Positions 54,094 to 63,237 are shown, counted from the stretch's first letter. The stretch: DNA of 64,000 bases from Sulfurimonas sp. HSL3-2 (GCF_039645965.1 NZ_CP147917.1:1860001-1924000); one strand, 5' to 3'. Program-made: numbers and translations. The notes: generated by a model not told the origin, from the letters alone.

Positions 54094-54880
54094 CTTTATA
54101 CTTGATAGAAAAAGTCTATCAAAACTCTCTACCAGCGGTCTATCCTATGAAAGCATAAAATCTCAAACCGGTTCTGAAGACGTAGATTTCACATTGGAGC
54201 TATGGCGTGCACAGGGGCTTGATATTGTAAGAGACAGAGCCCTTTACTACTATGCTACAAAGTTTGTCAATATAAAAGACGCAGTGTTTTGTATCGTCGA
54301 TGTCGAGACGAACGGTTCTAAGACAGATAAACATCAGATCATAGAGATCGGTGCCGTCAAGGTACTAAACGGTGAGATCATAGATACATATGAAAGTCTG
54401 GTACATTGTACGGACATCAATAAACATATAACAGATATCACAGGAATAAGCGTAGAAGATACTAAAGATGCTCCACCGCTTAAACAGGTGATGCAGGAAT
54501 TTAAACTTTTTTTAGCCGACAGTGTCTTTGTCGCCCATGACGTAAAATTCGACTTCAAGTTTATCTCTTCTATGATGGAGAAGATCGGTCTCAGCCCCAT
54601 ACTAAACCGCCACCTGTGTAGTATAAACCTTGCAGAAAGAACTATAGAATCATACAGATACGGACTTTCCTATCTTAATGAACTTCTAAACCTGCATGAA
54701 GATGCCACGCATCACAGAGCACTCTCAGATGCACTCACAACTGCAAAACTGTTTATAAAATCTTTGAGCTTACTTGATGATAATGTTGTTACTGTAGAAG
54801 ATCTGATAAATTTTTCAAAAAATGAGAGAAGATTAAAAAGACCGAAGTTCGATCCTCTTATAAAAGATGAAGAGGAGTAG
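54083..54880 (+). CDS. dnaQ: DnaQ-like 3'-5' exonuclease
   Basis: The 265-residue protein has the DEDDh exonuclease motifs: CIVDVETNGSKTDKHQIIEI (Exo I), VAHDVKFDFKFI (Exo II) and ATHHRALSDALTTAKL (Exo III with His). This could be the polymerase III epsilon subunit or a general exonuclease. The N-terminal 65-residue extension is not typical of E. coli DnaQ. It overlaps trpF by 11 bases. Both its stop and that of accA lie in one hairpin. Confidence 0.88.
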   Translation: MLSDFILDRKSLSKLSTSGLSYESIKSQTGSEDVDFTLELWRAQGLDIVRDRALYYYATKFVNIKDAVFCIVDVETNGSKTDKHQIIEIGAVKVLNGEIIDTYESLVHCTDINKHITDITGISVEDTKDAPPLKQVMQEFKLFLADSVFVAHDVKFDFKFISSMMEKIGLSPILNRHLCSINLAERTIESYRYGLSYLNELLNLHEDATHHRALSDALTTAKLFIKSLSLLDDNVVTVEDLINFSKNERRLKRPKFDPLIKDEEE

Positions 54881-54890
54881 TTTCTACTCC
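54874..54890. terminator. Hairpin holding both dnaQ and accA stop codons
   Basis: GGAGTAG-TTT-CTACTCC is a perfect 7-bp stem with a 3-base loop. The TAG of dnaQ is in the left arm and the TAG of accA in the right arm; only three bases separate the coding regions. Confidence 0.6.
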
Positions 54891-55819
54891 GAAAACTCGC
54901 CTATACTGACAAGTCTTTCATAACGTTTTTGCATTCTTTCTTCATCGCTCATCGAACGCAGCTCTTGAAGTTTATTTAAGAAGTAGTCACCTAACGCTTT
55001 TGCTGCACCCTCTTTATCACGATGCGCACCGATCAACGGTTCATCTATGACATCATCGATAAGATCTAACTCTTTTAGATCTTCACTTGTGATTCTAAGA
55101 GCTTTTGTAGCAGTCTCCACTTTTGTCGGGTCATTCCAAAGGATAGCAGAACACCCTTCAGGTGAGATGACGCTAAATACAGAGTAACGCATCATCGCAA
55201 GTCTGTCTGCAACACCGATAGCCAGTGCCCCGCCGCTTCCGCCTTCACCGATAACTATAGAGATAGTCTGTGTGTTCAGTTTTGAAAGTTCAAGCAGGTT
55301 TCTAGCGATAGCTTCACTTTGGTTTCTCTCTTCTGCGCCTAGACCAGGGTAAGCGCCCGGAGTGTCTATAAGCATAAGAACAGGGATATGAAACTTCTCT
55401 GCCATCTGTGCGGCACGTAAAGCTTTACGGTATCCTTCAGGGTTTGGCATACCGAAGTTACGCTTGAGCTTGTTCTTCGTTCCACGCCCTTTTTGTTCAC
55501 CGATAACCATGACTTTCTCTTCACCGATATAGCCAAGGTAGCAGATAATCGCAGGATCGTCTCTAAAGTGACGGTCTCCATGGATCTCATACATATCATG
55601 CATTAAGATATTGATATAATCCAGCGCATATGGGCGATCTTGATGACGAGCAAGTTGTAGTTTTTGAAATGGAGATAGATTTTTATAAGTTTTAGATACT
55701 TCTTTATCTAAGTCTTTTTTTAAAATCTGTACTGCATGGTCGTCACGACGAACCTCTGCAGAGATTATCTCCTCTTGTATCTGTTTTATTTTTTGTTCAA
55801 AATCAAGATATGTTGCCAA
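54884..55819 (-). CDS. accA: Acetyl-CoA carboxylase carboxyltransferase subunit alpha
   Basis: AccA pairs with AccD to carboxylate acetyl-CoA, the first step of fatty acid synthesis. The 311-residue protein shows [55 protein letters not shown] and [17 protein letters not shown]. Length is typical. Start is TTG 55819 (MATYLDFEQ) with AAGGA upstream. It lies 9 bases after fabF. Confidence 0.95.
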   Translation of the reverse strand: MATYLDFEQKIKQIQEEIISAEVRRDDHAVQILKKDLDKEVSKTYKNLSPFQKLQLARHQDRPYALDYINILMHDMYEIHGDRHFRDDPAIICYLGYIGEEKVMVIGEQKGRGTKNKLKRNFGMPNPEGYRKALRAAQMAEKFHIPVLMLIDTPGAYPGLGAEERNQSEAIARNLLELSKLNTQTISIVIGEGGSGGALAIGVADRLAMMRYSVFSVISPEGCSAILWNDPTKVETATKALRITSEDLKELDLIDDVIDEPLIGAHRDKEGAAKALGDYFLNKLQELRSMSDEERMQKRYERLVSIGEFSE

Positions 55820-55828
55820 GAAGGTTCC

Positions 55829-57046
55829 TTAGATTTTTTTGAAAATTACAACGCCGTTTGTACCGCCAAAACCAAATGAGTTACTCATAACTACGTTTAG
55901 CTCAGCTTTGCGCGCTTGATTTGGAACATAGTCTAAATCACAATTTTCATCTGGTGTTTCATAGTTTATCGTCGGAGGGATGATCCCGTCACGCATAGCC
56001 ATTAGACAAGTAACAGCTTCGATACCGCCTGCTGCACCTAGACAGTGACCAATCTGACCTTTGATAGAACTCATCGGAGGACAGTTTTGTGCACCGCCTA
56101 GTAGTTCTTTCACTGCAGCCGTCTCGTTTTTGTCATTGATCGGAGTACTTGTACCGTGAGCGTTTACATAGTCAAGTTTAGGCTCACCTGCCATTTTATA
56201 TGCAGCTTTCATAGCACGTAACGGACCGTCAAGACTTGGAGTCGTGATGTGGTTTGCATCGCCGCTCTCACCAAAACCGATGATCTCAGCATAGATGTTA
56301 GCACCGCGAGCAACTGCTGCTTCATACTCTTCAAGGACAAGTGCACCTGCACCCTCACCCATAACAAACCCGTCACGACCTGAATCAAATGGACGAGAAG
56401 CATGTTTAGGATCGTCATTTCTTGTAGAAAGAGCTTTCATAGCAGCGAATCCGCCGACACCTGCACCTGTGATCGCTGATTCTGCAGCGACAACCAGCAT
56501 TCTGTCAGCACCGTTACACATAATAGTCTTTGCTGCTTCACTGATAGCGTGAGTCCCAGCAGCACAAGCCGTTACTGATGAAAGGTTAGGACCTTTTAAG
56601 TCGTGAGCTATAGAAACAAATCCGCCAAGCATATTTACTAAAGCAGACGGGATAAAAAACGGAGATATACGACGAGGACCTTTAGTCTCGATGATGATAG
56701 AGTTTTTCTCGATAGCCGGAAGTCCGCCGATACCTGAAGCTGCAGATATACCGAAACGTTCAGCATCGATATCGTCACCAAATTTAGCATCTGCGATCGC
56801 TTCTTGTGCCGCTTTTAGTCCTAAATGGATAAATCTATCAGCTTTTTTAACCTCTTTTGCGTCCATCACAGTTGCCGGATCAAAATCTTTGACCTCACCT
56901 GCGATCTTAACAGCATAATCACTAGGATCAAATATAGTTATAGTATCTATTCCACATTCACCGGCACACATAGCTTTAAACGAACTCTCTTTATCATGCC
57001 CTATTGAATTTATCATTCCTAAACCAGTTACTACAACTCTTCTCAT
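55829..57046 (-). CDS. fabF: 3-oxoacyl-ACP synthase II
   Basis: FabF condenses malonyl-ACP with acyl-ACP. The 405-residue thiolase-fold enzyme has the Cys-His-His triad: VTACAAGTHAISEA, YVNAHGTSTPINDKNE and SSIKGQIGHCLGAAGG. It starts MRRVVVTGLGMINSIGHD. It follows acpP by 116 bases and precedes accA by 9. Confidence 0.96.
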   Translation of the reverse strand: MRRVVVTGLGMINSIGHDKESSFKAMCAGECGIDTITIFDPSDYAVKIAGEVKDFDPATVMDAKEVKKADRFIHLGLKAAQEAIADAKFGDDIDAERFGISAASGIGGLPAIEKNSIIIETKGPRRISPFFIPSALVNMLGGFVSIAHDLKGPNLSSVTACAAGTHAISEAAKTIMCNGADRMLVVAAESAITGAGVGGFAAMKALSTRNDDPKHASRPFDSGRDGFVMGEGAGALVLEEYEAAVARGANIYAEIIGFGESGDANHITTPSLDGPLRAMKAAYKMAGEPKLDYVNAHGTSTPINDKNETAAVKELLGGAQNCPPMSSIKGQIGHCLGAAGGIEAVTCLMAMRDGIIPPTINYETPDENCDLDYVPNQARKAELNVVMSNSFGFGGTNGVVIFKKI

Positions 57047-57162
57047 ATTTTTTAGCTCCTATATTATATATATCTATAAATACTCTTAGAAATACTTTTT
57101 CAAAAAATCACATCTAAAAATATATTTTTGTTATATTGAGGCTATTTGCCTCAATAATGTAA

Positions 57163-57393
57163 TTATTTACTTTCTATATAATCAATTACATCTTTAACAG
57201 TTTGAATTTTTTCCGCTTCATCATCAGGGATTTCAATATCAAACTTCTCTTCAAGCGCCATTACTAATTCAACGACATCAAGGCTATCAGCACCTAGATC
57301 CTCAACAAATTTAGAATCCTCTTTTACTTCGTCTGGGTTAACGCTTAATTGTTCAACAACAACTTCTTTAATATCATCGATTAGTGCCATCAT
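57163..57393 (-). CDS. acpP: Acyl carrier protein
   Basis: The 75-76-residue carrier holds acyl chains on a phosphopantetheine arm. The attachment Ser is in [19 protein letters not shown]. The ORF begins with two ATGs; the second, giving [11 protein letters not shown] (start 57390), is better spaced after AGGAGC. It has its own promoter and is flanked by fabG and fabF. Confidence 0.96.
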   Translation of the reverse strand: MMALIDDIKEVVVEQLSVNPDEVKEDSKFVEDLGADSLDVVELVMALEEKFDIEIPDDEAEKIQTVKDVIDYIESK

Positions 57394-57423
57394 AGCTCCT
57401 ATTTTTAAGTATAAAATCTTGGA

Positions 57424-57429
57424 ATTGTA
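57424..57429 (-). promoter_or_regulatory. Extended -10 box of acpP
   Basis: TGTTACAAT on the minus strand is an extended -10 (TGnTACAAT), giving a leader of about 24-27 bases. The remainder of the 166-base gap to fabG shows no gene. Confidence 0.55.
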
Positions 57430-57559
57430 ACATATTTTGCTTAAATTACTAAGTAATTCATGTGAGGTTTTGAAGTGTCAGTCCTAATAAAATAGAACTT
57501 TAATCGGCAAATTAAAATATAAGTGCCGAAAGTGCGGATGAGCAGAAGGGCAAAGCGCC

Positions 57560-58306
57560 TTATGCCATGTTCATCCCGCCGTTTACTTTTAGCGTTTCAC
57601 CCGTGATATAACTTGAGTGGTCTGAAAGTAAAAATGCAGTCGCTTCTGCAACTTCTTTCGCATCTCCAAAACGTCCCATAGGGATCTTAGATGTAAAAGA
57701 GTTTTTGATCTCGTCACTTAAGACATCTGTCATCTCAGTTGCGATAAAACCAGGAGTAAGTGAGTTATAACGGATACCGCTTGACGCTGCTTCGATAGCA
57801 AAACTTTTTGTCATAGCTATCACACCGCCTTTACTTGCCGCGTAATTTGTCTGACCGCCGTTACCCGTCTCGCCTACGATAGAAGAGATGTTTACGATCG
57901 AACCGAATTTTTTCTTTCTCATAACTTTCATCGCTTCACGACAACCGATAAATGCAGATGTAAGATTTGCATTAATAACAGACATAAAATCTTCTACTTT
58001 CATACGAAGTGCAAGTTTATCGTTTGTGATCCCTGCATTGTTTACAAGATATGAAAGTTCACCGTCAGAATCAACGATAGTTTTGATAGCATCTACGAAT
58101 GCATCTTCATCACTTACGTCAAATCCGATAACAGCAGCGACGCCGCCTGCAGCTTCTATCTCAGCTTTTACTGCGTCAGCTTCTGCTGCACCGCTTCTAT
58201 AGTTGATCCATACTTTAAGACCGTATGTCGCTAAAACTTTTGCTATCTCTGCACCGATACCGCGGCTTGAACCCGTTACTAAAACATTTTTTCCACTAAA
58301 TCTCAT
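57560..58306 (-). CDS. fabG: 3-oxoacyl-ACP reductase
   Basis: FabG reduces 3-ketoacyl-ACP with NADPH. The 248-residue SDR protein has the Rossmann motif VLVTGSSRGIGAEIAK, LVNNAGITNDKLALRM, the catalytic Ser in VNISSIVGETGN, the YxxxK pair in NYAASKGGV, and the C-terminal ITGETLKVNGGM. Length is typical. Confidence 0.96.
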   Translation of the reverse strand: MRFSGKNVLVTGSSRGIGAEIAKVLATYGLKVWINYRSGAAEADAVKAEIEAAGGVAAVIGFDVSDEDAFVDAIKTIVDSDGELSYLVNNAGITNDKLALRMKVEDFMSVINANLTSAFIGCREAMKVMRKKKFGSIVNISSIVGETGNGGQTNYAASKGGVIAMTKSFAIEAASSGIRYNSLTPGFIATEMTDVLSDEIKNSFTSKIPMGRFGDAKEVAEATAFLLSDHSSYITGETLKVNGGMNMA

Positions 58307-58335
58307 AAAACTATTTTCTCCATTTCAATTAAATT

Positions 58336-58353
58336 AAAAAAGCACCAAGGTGC
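58336..58353 (-). terminator. Terminator of gpmI
   Basis: The minus strand reads GCACC-TT-GGTGC (58342-58353), followed at once by six T. It lies between the gpmI stop and the fabG start. Confidence 0.65.
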
Positions 58354-58354
58354 G

Positions 58355-59830
58355 TTATATTAGACCGTGATCCATCTCTTGTGGGATCTCTAAATCCATC
58401 AGTTTCAAGATAGTCGGCGCTATGTTGTTCAGACCGCCTGTCTCTACTTTTGTAACACCGTCAGCCATAACAAAACACCAGACTTTTCCGACTGTATGGT
58501 TTGTCAGTACATTACCGCTTGAGTCTTTCATCTCTTCACAGTTACCATGATCGGAAGTGATCACTAAAGCGTAATCTTTTTCTTTGGCTTTTTCTACGAT
58601 ACGTCCAAGCTGTGCATCGACCGTCTCGACAGCTTTCACGGCTGCATCAAAATCTCCCGTATGCCCTACCATGTCGCCGTTTGCAAAGTTGACGACTACA
58701 AAATCATACTCCTCATCCATCGCTTTTACGACTGCATCGCCTACTTCAGGAGCACTCATCTCAGGTTTCATATCGTAAGTCCTGACATTTGGACTAGGGA
58801 TCAGTACGCGTGTCTCGTTTAAACACGGTTCATCTATCCCGCCGTTTAAAAAGAATGTGACGTGTGCATATTTTTCAGTCTCGGCCGTATGAAGCTGACG
58901 AAGACCGTTTGCAGAGATGACCTCTGCCAATGTATTTTTCGGTGACTCTTTTTTAAACAAAACCGGATAGTTGAAACTTTTGTCGTACTCGGTGATCGTC
59001 GCGACATTGACCGGAATATATTTTCTTGCGAATCCGTCAAAATCTTTATCTCCGATGGCTGTCACCATCTCTCTCATCCTGTCACTTCTAAAGTTTATAG
59101 TAAGAACGCTATCGCCCTCTTTAAAACCTTCATATCCGTCAAATGCTGTCGGTTCTATAAACTCATCCGTCACATTTTTTGCATAAGAGTCTTCAATATA
59201 GTCTTCGACACTGTAGTCGCTCTTTGGAGTCGCATTTACGATCGCGTCGTATCCTGCTTTTACTCTTTCCCAGCGGTTGTCACGGTCCATTGAATAAAAA
59301 CGCCCTCCGATAGTCGCTATCTTTACATTGTCTCCAAGGTGAGCCTGGACTTGATGCAGATAGAGTGTCGCAGATGTCGGAGAGACATCACGGCCGTCCG
59401 TGATAAGATGTAAAAACACCTCTTTGCCTTGTGATGCGGCCAAATCTGCTATCCCCATAAAATGGTCTATATGCGAGTGAACACCACCGTCACTCATAAG
59501 TCCTATCAGATGCAGTCTTTTTGATTTTTTGAGTAAGTTTTTAAACTCGATATTGTCGTTGAAACTATGCTCATCAAGCGCTAAAGAGATCTTTACCAGA
59601 TCTTGATATAAAACACGCCCGCTGCCTATAGTCATATGCCCTACTTCAGAGTTCCCCATCTGTCCGTGAGGAAGTCCGACACTTAGACCGAATGTATCTA
59701 TAAGTGAGTGCGGTACATTTTTAAAAAGATTATCGTAAGTCGGTTTTTTTGCATTATAAAATGCGTTGTACTCTGTTTTTGAAGAGTACCCAATACCGTC
59801 TGTAATAACTAAAACTGCTTTTTTAGACAA
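58355..59830 (-). CDS. gpmI: 2,3-bisphosphoglycerate-independent phosphoglycerate mutase
   Basis: It interconverts 2- and 3-phosphoglycerate with two Mn ions. The 491-residue alkaline-phosphatase-fold enzyme shows VLVITDGIGYSSKTEYNAF, the catalytic Ser in PHGQMGNSEVGHMTIGSGR, and HLITDGRDVSP. The metal sites follow in VVNFANGDMVGHTGDFDAA and ITSDHGNCEEM. The start is TTG 59830 (MSKKAVLVIT) with AAAGGA upstream. Confidence 0.95.
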   Translation of the reverse strand: MSKKAVLVITDGIGYSSKTEYNAFYNAKKPTYDNLFKNVPHSLIDTFGLSVGLPHGQMGNSEVGHMTIGSGRVLYQDLVKISLALDEHSFNDNIEFKNLLKKSKRLHLIGLMSDGGVHSHIDHFMGIADLAASQGKEVFLHLITDGRDVSPTSATLYLHQVQAHLGDNVKIATIGGRFYSMDRDNRWERVKAGYDAIVNATPKSDYSVEDYIEDSYAKNVTDEFIEPTAFDGYEGFKEGDSVLTINFRSDRMREMVTAIGDKDFDGFARKYIPVNVATITEYDKSFNYPVLFKKESPKNTLAEVISANGLRQLHTAETEKYAHVTFFLNGGIDEPCLNETRVLIPSPNVRTYDMKPEMSAPEVGDAVVKAMDEEYDFVVVNFANGDMVGHTGDFDAAVKAVETVDAQLGRIVEKAKEKDYALVITSDHGNCEEMKDSSGNVLTNHTVGKVWCFVMADGVTKVETGGLNNIAPTILKLMDLEIPQEMDHGLI

Positions 59831-59888
59831 TTTTTTTCCTTTGAATATGTTTGAAAATTTTCATTTTTAAACAAAAGATTAGTGCGAT

Positions 59889-59899
59889 TATACTATAAT
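59889..59899 (+). promoter_or_regulatory. -10 region of mraY-murD
   Basis: TATACTATAAT holds two overlapping -10-like boxes (TATAAT at 59894-59899). This gives a leader of about 26 bases with AGGA before the TTG start. Confidence 0.55.
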
Positions 59900-59930
59900 C
59901 TCTATTTTAAATTGATTTAGGACTCTGCTT

Positions 59931-60992
59931 TTGCTTTATTGGCTTCACATACATTTTGATATAAACATCCTTGGATATATAACAATACGCGCAGGGATCG
60001 CATTTTTCTTAGGTCTAATATTTACTCTTTTTTTAATGCCTAAATTTATAAAATGGGCGAAGAATAGCTCGAGTGTACAACCAATAAACAACTGGGCACC
60101 TGAAGCTCACCAGCTCAAATCAAAGACTCCTACAATGGGCGGGATCGTTTTTATAACATCCACCATCATCGCTTCACTTTTAACGGTAAAACTGACAAAT
60201 ATCTATGTTATCGGCGCACTTACCACCATCATCACTTTTGCACTTATCGGTCTTCAAGACGATATGGCAAAGATAAAAAATAAACTCAATACTGCCGGAC
60301 TCTCTGCACGTGCAAAACTTTTTGCTCAGATACTCAGTGCAGGCGGTATTGCACTGTTTTTATATATTTTCGCAGAGTTCGATACCGATCTGTACATACC
60401 GTTTATGAAGAACCCGATCTTTGATATGGGGATCTTCGCCATCATTTTTTGGATCATCGTCATGGTCTCTGCTTCAAATGCCGTAAACCTGACAGACGGT
60501 CTTGACGGTCTTGCTACCGTTCCTTCCATCGCATCTTTGTCATCACTCAGCCTTATCGTGTATGCAACGGGGAACAGCGTGTTTAGCGACTACCTGTTGA
60601 TCCCGCATTTCAATGTCGGCGAGGTGGTCATCATCGCAGCGGCACTCATCGGTTCGCTTGCAGGATTTTTATGGTTTAACTGTCATCCGGCAGAGGTATT
60701 TATGGGTGACAGCGGTTCACTGACTCTTGGAGCGTTTATAGCTTACATGGCGGTCATAAGTAAAGTCGAGATACTTCTAGTGTTGATCGGTCTTATCTTC
60801 GTGATCGAGACTCTTTCCGTGATACTTCAAGTCGGAAGCTTTAAACTGCGTAAAAAACGCATCTTTTTAATGGCTCCGATCCACCACCATTTCGAGATGA
60901 AGAACTGGTCTGAGAACAAGATCATCGTCAGATTCTGGATCATCGCGATCATCTCAAACCTGATCGCTATCATAACTCTAAAGATACGCTAA
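59931..60992 (+). CDS. mraY: Phospho-N-acetylmuramoyl-pentapeptide transferase
   Basis: MraY makes lipid I from undecaprenyl phosphate. The 353-residue protein has about ten TM helices. Family motifs are [12 protein letters not shown]-type ([15 protein letters not shown]), the Mg-binding [16 protein letters not shown], and [16 protein letters not shown]. The C-terminal [18 protein letters not shown] is typical. Start is TTG 59931 (MLYWLHIHF). It lies 1 base from murD. Confidence 0.95.
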   Translation: MLYWLHIHFDINILGYITIRAGIAFFLGLIFTLFLMPKFIKWAKNSSSVQPINNWAPEAHQLKSKTPTMGGIVFITSTIIASLLTVKLTNIYVIGALTTIITFALIGLQDDMAKIKNKLNTAGLSARAKLFAQILSAGGIALFLYIFAEFDTDLYIPFMKNPIFDMGIFAIIFWIIVMVSASNAVNLTDGLDGLATVPSIASLSSLSLIVYATGNSVFSDYLLIPHFNVGEVVIIAAALIGSLAGFLWFNCHPAEVFMGDSGSLTLGAFIAYMAVISKVEILLVLIGLIFVIETLSVILQVGSFKLRKKRIFLMAPIHHHFEMKNWSENKIIVRFWIIAIISNLIAIITLKIR

Positions 60993-60993
60993 G

Positions 60994-62214
60994 ATGGGTG
61001 TAGTATCTCTTTTTGGATATGGCGGAACTACAAAAGCTCTTGCAAAGAAGATCAAAAACGTCGTCTTTTACGATGATAAAGTCACAAAACCCTTTACTGA
61101 TGAAAATGGTTTTAAAGTAAAACCTTCAAGCGACTTCGATCCTAAATATTCCTCTTTGGAGATCACTTCTCCGGGTATCCCGCCGCACAATCCACTGATA
61201 CAAAAAGCTGCAAACCTTATCAGCGAATATGACTATTTTGCAGATAAGATGCCTTTTTCTATCTGGATCAGCGGGACAAACGGTAAGACGACGACTACAC
61301 AGATGACACATCATCTGCTTCGCGAGTATGGAAGCCTTGAGGGCGGAAACATCGGGACGGCTCTTGCAGATCTTGCAACCGAAGCTCCGATATGGGTTCT
61401 TGAGACCAGCAGTTTTACCCTTCACTATACAAACAAAGCAAAACCGAATATCTATGTCTTGCTTCCTCTTTCTCCCGACCATCTTTCATGGCACGGTGAT
61501 ATGTCTTCATATATAGAAGATAAACTAAAACCTGTTCAAATGATGAAGGACGGGGAGATAGCTATAATCCCAAAAGAGCATAAAGACTCTTTAAAAAGCA
61601 AAGCAAACATCATCTTTTATGAAGATGAAAACGAGCTGGCAGACATCTTTGAGATCGAACTTGAAAAGATCAATTTTCAAGGGGTGTTTTTACTTGATGC
61701 ACTTTTAGCACTTTGTATCAAAAAGATACTTTATAACATAGCGGACTATGAAGCGATCAATGCATTTGTCATTGATCCTCACCGCCAGGAGGAACTGCAG
61801 GACTCAAAAGGCAGACTTTGGGTAAACGATACAAAAGCAACCAATCTTGATGCGACCATCGGTGCACTTAAAAGATATAAAGAGAAAAATATCCATCTAA
61901 TACTCGGCGGAGACGACAAAGGTGTCGATCTGACACAGCTTTTTGAATACCTAAAAGAGTTACATGTAAAGCGCCCTGCAGGTGTAAGCATCTATGCGAT
62001 AGGCTCAAACCAAGAGAAACTTTTAAAACTTTCAAATGAGTATGGCCTGCAATGTAAAGGGTACGGTATCTTAGACAATGCCGTAAGCGAAATAGCCAAA
62101 GTTCTAAAAGCTGATGAAGTCGCACTGCTCTCGCCTGCGGCCGCAAGTTTAGATCAGTTTACTTCCTATGCTCACCGCGGGGACAGATTCAAAGAGCTAG
62201 TCCGTAGTCTCTAG
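60994..62214 (+). CDS. murD: UDP-N-acetylmuramoylalanine--D-glutamate ligase
   Basis: MurD adds D-Glu to the peptidoglycan precursor. The 406-residue ligase shows the N-terminal SLFGYGGTTKALAKK, the P-loop WISGTNGKTTTTQMTHHL, and VNDTKATNLDATIGALKRY. It ends with LLSPAAASLDQFTSYAHRGD. Length is short relative to 450 but usual in the phylum. One TTACATGTAA copy is read as LHVKR. Its stop lies in a hairpin. Confidence 0.94.
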   Translation: MGVVSLFGYGGTTKALAKKIKNVVFYDDKVTKPFTDENGFKVKPSSDFDPKYSSLEITSPGIPPHNPLIQKAANLISEYDYFADKMPFSIWISGTNGKTTTTQMTHHLLREYGSLEGGNIGTALADLATEAPIWVLETSSFTLHYTNKAKPNIYVLLPLSPDHLSWHGDMSSYIEDKLKPVQMMKDGEIAIIPKEHKDSLKSKANIIFYEDENELADIFEIELEKINFQGVFLLDALLALCIKKILYNIADYEAINAFVIDPHRQEELQDSKGRLWVNDTKATNLDATIGALKRYKEKNIHLILGGDDKGVDLTQLFEYLKELHVKRPAGVSIYAIGSNQEKLLKLSNEYGLQCKGYGILDNAVSEIAKVLKADEVALLSPAAASLDQFTSYAHRGDRFKELVRSL

Positions 62215-62219
62215 CTCTT
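62192..62219 (+). terminator. Hairpin around the murD stop codon
   Basis: AAGAGCTAG (62192-62200) pairs with CTAGCTCTT (62211-62219) around a 10-base loop. The stop TAG at 62212-62214 is inside the right arm. A TGTTTT tail follows. Confidence 0.6.
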
Positions 62220-62311
62220 CTGTTTTACCCTTATATATAGGTATTCTACATTTATTACTCTTTATCAAATAAAATTTCTCAGAAAATATAGGGATATTAA
62301 AAAAATTAATA

Positions 62312-62317
62312 TATAAT
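62312..62317 (+). promoter_or_regulatory. -10 box of the Cys-rich peptide gene
   Basis: TATAAT predicts a start near 62324 and a 28-base leader ending in AAAGGAAAAAT before ATG 62352. No -35 is clear. Confidence 0.55.
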
Positions 62318-62351
62318 GACGCAGTTTTTAAATACTTCAAAAAGGAAAAAT

Positions 62352-62651
62352 ATGAAAAAATTTACACTATCGGCTTTATTATTGGCTGCAATGATGTTTA
62401 TAGGTGCATCTTCACTAAATGCTAGTGATATGAAATGTGGTGCAGGAAAATGTGGTACTGCAATGAAATGTGGCGCTGCTATGTCAAAAGATATGAAAGT
62501 AAAAGGTTGTAAATGTAAAGACTGCAACCATCCAAACTGTGCGGCAAAACTAGATCCGACAAAAGCTTGTGACTGCCCTATGAAACCTATCAAAAAATGT
62601 AACGGTAAAAAAGCTGATATGCCTGCAAAAAAATGCGGTAACTCGAACTAA
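62352..62651 (+). CDS. Secreted Cys-rich peptide, putative metal binder
   Basis: The 99-residue preprotein has a signal peptide (MKKFTLSALLLAAMMFIGAS, cleavage near NAS). About 75 residues with 11 Cys and many Lys follow. The Cys occur in repeats: MKCGAGKCGTAMKCGAAM, then KGCKCKDCNHPNC and CDCPMK. GKCG units recall bufferin/HvfA-type copper-binding RiPP precursors, which carry EGKCG. However, no DUF692 or DUF2063 partner is next to it. A metallothionein-like periplasmic role is also possible. ATG 62352 is chosen for its AAAGGA site; an upstream ATG at 62316 is in frame but would spoil the signal peptide. Confidence 0.72.
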   Translation: MKKFTLSALLLAAMMFIGASSLNASDMKCGAGKCGTAMKCGAAMSKDMKVKGCKCKDCNHPNCAAKLDPTKACDCPMKPIKKCNGKKADMPAKKCGNSN

Positions 62652-62660
62652 TTTTTCTCT

Positions 62661-62693
62661 TTTACATGTAAGGGTATCTTCCTTACATGTAAA
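62661..62693. repeat. Inverted pair of TTACATGTAA motifs
   Basis: Arms TTTACATGTAAGG (62661-62673) and CCTTACATGTAAA (62681-62693) are exact reverse complements around a 7-base loop. They lie between the convergent Cys-rich and EF-hand genes. They may serve as a bidirectional terminator. Confidence 0.8.
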
Positions 62694-62724
62694 CTCTTCT
62701 CTTTATAAAATCTACTTTATTACT

Positions 62725-63171
62725 CTAAACCGATATACTTAAACTTCCGCCGTTTGTCTGTGACTGGCTGGTATTATATGCCGACAGTATATTTTTCATC
62801 AGTATCGATTGCAGACCGTTTTGCGCATGGCTGTTTGTTTTACAGTTAGCTTTAGGTGCCTGCGGGCTGCACTGCCCAAGTGCACTTAAAAGTTCATTGC
62901 CGTCTATCATGCCGTCTGAATTTTGATCCAGTCTGCTAAAGAGCTTGTCTGACTCGGCCATATCCTGCGATAACTGCATAGCAGCACTGCTGAACTCAAT
63001 TTTATCGATAGAGCCGTTTTTGTTAGTATCTAAAGTACTTAGGAGCTGATTGCTGATCTCCTTCATCTTAGAACTAAAATCATTTTTTGCTAGTGCGTTT
63101 ACTCCGCTTTGACTTTGTGTATTTAGCATAGATGCATAGTTTTTTGACACCATACTACTATTTACTATCAT
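62725..63171 (-). CDS. EF-hand calcium-binding protein
   Basis: The 148-residue protein has two canonical EF loops: DTNKNGSIDKIEF (about residues 48-60) and DQNSDGMIDGNEL (about 82-94), with all Ca ligands present. It lacks a signal peptide; the N-terminus is Ser/Asn-rich (MIVNSSMVSKNYASMLNTQS). The C-terminus is low-complexity (NTSQSQTNGGSLSISV). A sigma54-type promoter lies 50-66 bases upstream, so it may belong to the flagellar regulon and might be exported by the flagellar system; that is inference. AAGGAG lies before the ATG. Confidence 0.85.
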   Translation of the reverse strand: MIVNSSMVSKNYASMLNTQSQSGVNALAKNDFSSKMKEISNQLLSTLDTNKNGSIDKIEFSSAAMQLSQDMAESDKLFSRLDQNSDGMIDGNELLSALGQCSPQAPKANCKTNSHAQNGLQSILMKNILSAYNTSQSQTNGGSLSISV

Positions 63172-63221
63172 AGTTATCTCCTTTCTTCGATCTTACCTAG
63201 CTTGAATAGATATGGATGCTT

Positions 63222-63237
63222 AGCAAAAACAATTCCA
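63222..63237 (-). promoter_or_regulatory. Candidate sigma54 (RpoN) promoter of the EF-hand gene
   Basis: The minus strand reads TGGAAT-TGTTT-TTGCT. The invariant GG and GC are separated by exactly 10 bases, and it matches the GGAAY..TTGCT form used by flagellar genes in Campylobacter. Transcription would start near 63211, about 40 bases before the ATG. Confidence 0.65.
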
